Shown here: in pieces, positions 59,282 to 64,000 of the stretch | Layout of the letters: each line of letters begins with the position of its first letter | Position numbering within the stretch: the first letter of the stretch is position 1 | Source: Lactarius indigo | Lineage: Eukaryota > Basidiomycota > Agaricomycetes > Russulales > Russulaceae | NCBI GenBank assembly: GCA_025766275.1 | Contig: JAFKAC010000013.1 | Coordinates: forward strand, 1,364,001-1,428,000 | Direction of reading: 5' to 3' | Length of the DNA: 64,000 nucleotides | Position numbers and translations under genes: made by a program | The notes under the pieces: model-generated | What the model was told of the DNA's origin: nothing | The model's input: the letters and a program-made list of their open reading frames with translations, nothing else | The model's database searches: none

Positions 59282-59653
59282 CCCCACCTGCCACCCACAT
59301 ACCCAAACCTCAACACATCACAGCTCCTCAACTTGCCGAACCAAGCAACACCAGGTTCGCTCAAGATACGAAGAAGAAGGTGGTAGTTGCAGGAAGCGGA
59401 CGCACACCTCACCCTAAACAAATACCCTGCAATCCGCGCCTCGTGACACGGCACCCAGCACGCCCCACCAACCTCAATGCTTGACAAGAAGCCACACTTC
59501 TCCTCACAAGGAGAAGGGGAGTCCTAAGATTGAAGTGCAGAACCCCAGAACTGCGGAACAGTATGGTCACGTAGATTAGCATCGTTGTGTAGTGCTACAT
59601 AGGGCAATCTGCCCTCGGGCGCACAAAAATCAATTCCAAAAAAAAAAAAAAAG
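59282..59653 (+). other. LINE 3' untranslated region and poly-A tail
   Basis: About 350 bp without coding features, ending in 17 A residues that directly precede the second copy of the target duplication. Confidence 0.85.
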
Positions 59654-59862
59654 ACCTATGCTTAAATAGTTGATGAGGTGTATGTACCATACAAACAGAT
59701 AGTGTCACAACCTCAAAGGAGAACTAAGAGAAGTACATAAAGGGAACAAAGGCAAGTCATACTAAGAACAAAGGTGAATCACATGGACTTGCATGTGGTT
59801 GAGAGTAATGCAGAAACTAGCACATGTCAAGCTTTATCAAAAGAGATCATCAATAAGCAGGG

Positions 59863-60143
59863 TGTATTAAACCCTAAAGAGCGTCTCCTCAGCATCTGAG
59901 TACAAGACAAACTAATATTTGGCTACAAACCTAAAGAGCATCTATCAATAACAGAGTGAGAAAAACATTAGGCAAGCAACAACAATAAGGCACGCTTACC
60001 TCCTCAGCATCTGAGTACAAGACAAACTGAAGAGGGGAAAAAGTATCGTACAAGTAATTATAATGGGGTATTTGCTTATGAATACCAAAACCAAAACAGT
60101 CCGAATACAGAAATTGCAATACCCAATTTCACTAGTCTTCACA
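59863..60143 (-). repeat. 3' LTR of copia 2
   Basis: 281 bp. On the minus strand it begins TGTGAAGACTAG (60143), next to the polypurine tract, and ends TTAATACA (59863). It contains two copies of a CCTCAGCATCTGAGTACAAG block about 120 bp apart. Confidence 0.8.
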
Positions 60144-60701
60144 CTCCCCCTCAGCACAAACCGCAGTATCGCACTGATACAGTCCCAGACACCCCCTCAT
60201 GCTGACAAATCGCAGACCAGGTAAGGCTTTAGTGAGGATATTGGAGATGTTCCTGGCAGAAGGAATCTGACCAATGACAATTTCCCTGAGCTCCACACAT
60301 TCCTGGATCCAGTGGTATTTCATGTCAAGGTGCTTAACGCGATTATGAAAGGCTTGATCAGCACACAGAAGGACAGCGGCAGAGTTATTGCATAGGAGAG
60401 GAGTCACAGCAGATGGACTGTAACCGAGCTTGTGCAGGAGTGTCCGCAACCAGACAAGTTCTCAACCGGCTTCCAATGCGGCCATGTATTCTGCAGCACA
60501 AGTCAAGTCCACTATGGTCTTCTGCTTCCTAGACGACCATGAAATCATGACGCTCCCTAGCGTGAAACAGTAGCCAGCTACGGAACGTCTGCCCTCTGGT
60601 CTGGGTTCATTGGCGTAGTCGGAATTGCAGTACCCTAGCAGTGTCGACATGCCGGACATTCCTCCAAGTTGCAGGGCCATCTCTTGGGTGCCTTTTAGGT
60701 A
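60132..60701 (-). pseudogene. copia 2 Pol, RNase H
   Basis: Two frames in the same register, 60462-60680 and 60132-60449. They read YCNSDYANEPRPEGRRSVAG, SWSSRKQKTIVDLTCAAEYM, then a TGA (about 60460) replacing the residue before ELVWLRTLL-like sequence, then LLCNNSAAVLLCADQAFHNR and KHLDMKYHWIQECVE. These are the standard copia RNase H blocks. The upstream stop at 60702 (VV-stop-YLKGTQ; family VVRYLKGT) separates it from the reverse transcriptase. Both stops fit CGA to TGA. Confidence 0.88.
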
Positions 60702-63461
60702 TCAGACTACTCTGACCGCCATGTGCCAATGGGCCTTGCGGTAGCAGTCCAGGAACTGGGAGAGTTTGCTTACTGCAAACATGATGTCCAGTCTAGTTCT
60801 GCTGGCGATGTACATGAGCGAGCTGACGAGTGAGCGATAGGGTAGCTTGGTCAGGCATTTGAGTTCATCATTGTCTACAGGTGTCTGCAGGTCTGGTCTT
60901 GTGAGCTGAGCACCATGCACCATCGGGGTGTTGACTGCTGTGGCAGTGTCTTGCCCATAGGTGCTCACGATTCTATCGATAAGGGCAGTTTGTCTCAGCT
61001 CAATTGTGTGTGCAACTCTGTCGCAGCGTAGGGCAATGCCCACTACCAGCTTGGCCTCCCCCAGCGCACTGATTTGCCAGGCCAATTTGAGCTCAGTTTG
61101 GAACTTTCTGGCCTCAGTTTTGTGAGAGGAGACAGCAAGCATGTTGTCGACGTGCACGACAACAATGGAGATTGAGTTGTCAGGTGAGCAGCGCGAGTAA
61201 ACACACCACTCGCATTCCGAATGCATGAACCCCCAGCTCAGAAAAGAGGCGTGCAAAGCACAATTCCAGATCTGCGAGGATTGGTGCATCCTGTAAAGCC
61301 CACACAGCAGTTGCCAGACATGAGTTTCCTTGGATTCTTCAGTGAAACCAGGAGGCTGTTCCATGTATTGGATTTCATTATCTGGCAGCTTGCTGTTGAG
61401 GAAGGCGGTCTTTACATCGTATTGTTCAATGCACCAGTCTTTGGAGGCCACAATGTGCAGAACTGCTCGCAGGGATTCTAGGCATGCAGTGGGGGATGTA
61501 GTTTTATTGAAGTCTCTCCCCCATACCTGCTGGAACCCTTTCGCGACCCAGCACACTTTGTACCTCACTGGATTGTTGTTTTCATCGCGCTTCAGCCGGC
61601 ATATGAACTTGCCGCATAGTATGTTTTGGCCAGGCAGAACTTCAGTGTGAGGCACCAGCCTGAAGACCTCCATCTGGCACAGGCTGTCTACTTCAGTCTG
61701 GGCGCCTTCCAGCCATTGTTTGCACTCAGCTGATTGCATAGCATCAGTCCAGCTGGGCACGTCTGGGTCCTCCACATCCACTAGGAGAGCTAACTCCCCC
61801 ATTGCGGCTGCCGTGGACAGCTCATCACTGTCGTGCAATAGAGTTTCTTTCACCGCAGGAGGAGGTTGCTTGGCAGCTGCTTTTTCAGCAGCCTGCTGGG
61901 AAGCCGCCTCATGAACCTGCTCAAGGGCCCGCACGGTTGTTTTCCCGTGAACGAGACTGTCATTGGTGTCTTCCTGGGAAGGAGCAGGCACTCGTTCATG
62001 AGTGGAGCGCCTAGGTCCATCTACCTCCGCAGTGGAGGGTGGGTTGGTGTGGTCTTCAGGAGACTGTGGTAGCAATGGTGCACTTTCATCAGTTTCCAAA
62101 GATGTCACACCGGTGCCGGGCTTCAGCGTTCTTGGCTGGTCATTGAGATGCTCTACAAAGGTGACATGGTAAGAGTCAATGATTCGTCCGCTTTCTCGAT
62201 GCCAGTATTGATACACTTTAGCGTTGGGTGAATATCCTATGAGCACGCATTCCACCGACTTCACTGCAATTTTTGGGTTGCTTGTGCTGATCAGGACGTA
62301 GGCGTGGCAGCCAATCTTGCATAAGTGGGACAGTGAAGGGTGAGTGCTGAACCAGAGCTCATAGGGGGTGCGATTGTTTGCCAATTTCGATGCAGTGAGG
62401 GTGGAGAGGTAGGATGCGCTCAGAATGAATTCATCCCACATGTTCAGAGGGGCGTTGCATGACAGGTGCATCACTTGCGCTTTGTTCATGAGGGTTCGGT
62501 GTAGCCTTTCAATGCGGCTGTTTTGTGCTAAGGTGTGGGGAGCTGTCAGCTGATGGGTTATGCCCTTCTCAGCGCACCAATGGGCCATTTCATTCGACCA
62601 TAGTTCCCCATTGTTGGTGACAAGATAGCACAGCTTTTCGCCACATTGTGCTTCAGCTGCAGCAAGCCATTCACATAGCGCTTGTGATGCATCTGACTTA
62701 GCCTTCAGGAGGCACGTCCAATGATAACCCAAGAAATCATCAATGATATTCATGACGTATAGACAGCCAGACTGTGAGCTAACAGATTGGGGTCCAGTGA
62801 GGTTGATGTGAACATGGCCGAGCCATCTGTCCACCTTTCTCCCTTCACGTGTCTTTGGTACAGGATGGTGAGTCTGTTTGCCGTGAATACAAGCGTCACA
62901 GGCCTGCAGAGTGAGTGAAAGATCGACTGGCATACCTGTGACAATGCCATTTTGTGCCATGTCAAGCACTGTTCGGAAGTTCGCGTGACCAAGACGTCGG
63001 TGCCATGTTTCGAGATTGGGTGTAATGGAGAGGCTTGGCAGTGTGATGGCGGGTTCAATGGACATGGTTTGGGATTGGATGGAGCTGGGAAGGACGTAGA
63101 GGTGAGAGGGGTTTCGCATGCAGTCTGCTAGTTTGTTGCTGGAGTTATGATCAAAGACGGAGCAAGTACCCTGTTCAAAGCTCAAGCAGTAACCAGAGTC
63201 ATCCAGATGGCTGACAGAGATTAGACGAATGCCGGCAGTGGGAGCATATAGGACATTGTGGAGCGTGAGACATGCATTGGTTTCAGGGAGGAGGATGTTA
63301 ATACTTCCTATTCCCGTGGTGGAGACCAATGAGTTGCCGACTCCAGTGATTGTTTGGGGTTCTATGGACACCAGATCATGGAAGTCTGACCTGACACAGG
63401 AGATATGTGTTGACGCTCCGGAGTCTAGATACAGCGGCAGTTCCTCTGGTGTTACAATCAC
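60702..63461 (-). pseudogene. copia 2 Pol: protease, integrase, reverse transcriptase
   Basis: A 919-codon frame, of which the first four codons come from the inserted LTR. The protease has YLDSGASTHISC. The integrase zinc domain has WHRRLGHANFRTVLDMA and CDACIHGKQTHHP. The integrase core has INLTGPQSVSSQSGCLYVMN, VTNNGELWSNE and QNSRIERLHRTLMN. The reverse transcriptase has YKVCWVAKGFQQVWGRDF, EQYDVKTAFLNSKLPDNEIQ, and a catalytic box reading VVHVDNMLAVSS (about 61140-61160): VDD has become VDN by G to A. The LYGLKQS motif is altered to LCGLYRMHQSS. Inactive. Confidence 0.9.
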
Positions 63462-63925
63462 AACTGGTTATGACTACGGACCGACTCAGTATTAGTCATG
63501 GACATTTACATCGTATCAGTCAGCATAGTAGTACACATGTGATTGTGGCTCATGTATGACTCATTCCTAGGATAGTGGTACTAGGGTTCGAGCTAGTTAC
63601 GCTATAGGTTTCTTACTGTTCTAGCGGCGCTTTAAAGCCTGCGCGTATCTGTATAAGTAGTCACTTTAGAAGACCAAGAACCTCATCTTGGTCTTCTTCA
63701 ATCCACCATCTGATTCACCTCTTGTCTTGCCTTAGCCTCGAACTAAGAGCATCTCCACTACTATCCACCAAGGGATAGCACTTCTTCATCTTCGCTGCAG
63801 TGTGTGCCAGTGGGCCCCTGTTCAGCTTGCATTGGGTTGATACGAAGTCCCCATTCGCCAGACTTTCGCTAAGTCGATTACGCCTTTCTGAGTCCAAGTC
63901 AGACTGACGCCAGTGGAGTGTAACA
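63450..63925 (+). repeat. Solo LTR inside copia 2
   Basis: 476 bp with perfect inverted ends (TGTTACA at 63450, TGTAACA ending at 63925). The 5-bp target duplication TCTGG lies at 63445-63449 and 63926-63930. A GTATAAGTAG promoter-like box lies near 63650. Related in U3/R to the gypsy 2 LTR at 44132. Skipping the LTR and one TCTGG restores the copia reading frame. Confidence 0.92.
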
Positions 63926-64000
63926 TCTGGCTTGAGGGCCAGAAGGCTGACCTCGGTTGCAGCCAGTAGCATTGTTGCTGTGTCGATCAGAGCATCTCCG
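63926..64000 (-). pseudogene. copia 2 Gag-Pol continuation beyond the solo LTR
   Basis: The minus strand reads TATMLLAATEVSLLALKP in the same frame as the protease segment left of the LTR. This shows that the copia ORF was continuous before the LTR arrived. The rest is outside the window. Confidence 0.75.

Larger units (their letters stand above)
53323..59653 (+). mobile_element. LINE (Tad-like non-LTR retrotransposon), nearly full length
   Basis: 6.33 kb with a 5' leader, ORF1, overlapping ORF2 and a 3' poly-A tail (59637-59653). The 14-bp target duplication GACCTATGCTTAAA is present at 53309-53322 and 59654-59667. Clade assignment to Tad1-like fungal LINEs is inferred from the endonuclease-RT-RNase H order with a C-terminal CCHC motif. 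A short 61-codon frame (53489-53674) sits in the leader. Confidence 0.92.
53178..59862 (-). repeat. LTR-like repeat R, copy B, split by LINE and cut by copia 2
   Basis: The pieces 53178-53322 and 59654-59862 together match copy A (44600-44945) continuously. The LINE is inserted at GACCTATGCTTAAA. The repeat stops at AAGCAGGG (59862), where the copia 2 LTR begins; copy A continues past that point. Confidence 0.7.
59863..64000 (-). mobile_element. Ty1/copia retrotransposon 2, interrupted, runs off the right edge
   Basis: The 3' LTR (59863-60143), a polypurine tract (GAGGGGGAG, 60144-60152) and pol in reverse orientation. It is inserted into repeat R at CAGGG. The coding region is itself opened by a solo LTR (63450-63925) and resumes beyond it to the window end. 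The 5' LTR and most of gag lie outside. Confidence 0.9.

Noticed and set aside
1..64000. tRNA or rRNA genes
   Set aside because: No cloverleaf-like A-box/B-box pairs or rRNA core sequences were recognised by eye. A tRNA scan would be needed to exclude short relics.

Overview
The window looks like a transposon-dense, gene-poor segment of a filamentous fungus, most likely an agaricomycete basidiomycete. This is inferred from short introns with GT...AG borders (for example 51 nt at 13230-13280), Plavaka-type transposase remnants, a chromodomain Ty3/gypsy element, a fungal LINE with an RNase H domain, an intron-rich hAT element, a WD40 gene and Crinkler-like genes. No bacterial, organellar, tRNA or rRNA features were recognised.

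Left half (1-34.6 kb). A Ty3/gypsy element on the minus strand enters from the left edge (gag 126-749, LTR 1650-2060). A very large inverted repeat follows. Its inner arms (3849-12879 and 15489-24520, about 9.03 kb each) are virtually identical and flank a 2.6 kb spacer. Its outer arms (2401-3848 and 30022-31502) are also inverted copies of each other but visibly diverged. The spacer holds one WD40-repeat gene on the minus strand (12990-15289), split by a solo LTR with a 5-bp target duplication. The arms carry a broken Plavaka transposase, a 112-bp MITE, a small coiled-coil/transmembrane ORF and several unassigned ORFs. The right arm runs without a break into a Crinkler-like gene (24444-26154). 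The left copy of that gene is cut after 77 bp, so the left arm appears to have lost 5.5 kb. A second Crinkler-like gene at 33907 is truncated by a retrotransposon.

Right half (34.6-64 kb). This is nested and abutting transposons. Ty1/copia element 1 (34636-39689, minus, two 256-bp LTRs, half-tRNA primer site) abuts a 5'-truncated chromodomain gypsy element (39690-44576, plus). Next is a solo LTR (45632-52748) opened by a complete hAT transposon (45872-52280; 8-bp target duplication, terminal inverted repeats, multi-exon transposase, long GC-rich low-complexity tracts). An older LTR-like repeat (53178-59862) is split by a nearly full-length LINE (53323-59653; 14-bp target duplication, poly-A tail) and by copia element 2 (59863 to the window end). 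Copia 2 is itself interrupted by a solo LTR (63450-63925).

Almost every interruption examined in the retroelement reading frames is a C:G to T:A transition: TGA/TAA/TAG codons from CGA, CAA, CAG or TGG, and reverse-transcriptase Asp to Asn changes. This fits a decayed, probably silenced region. The virtually identical inner palindrome arms stand out against it. They are either very young, homogenised by gene conversion, or an assembly artefact; this is the most important point to settle.
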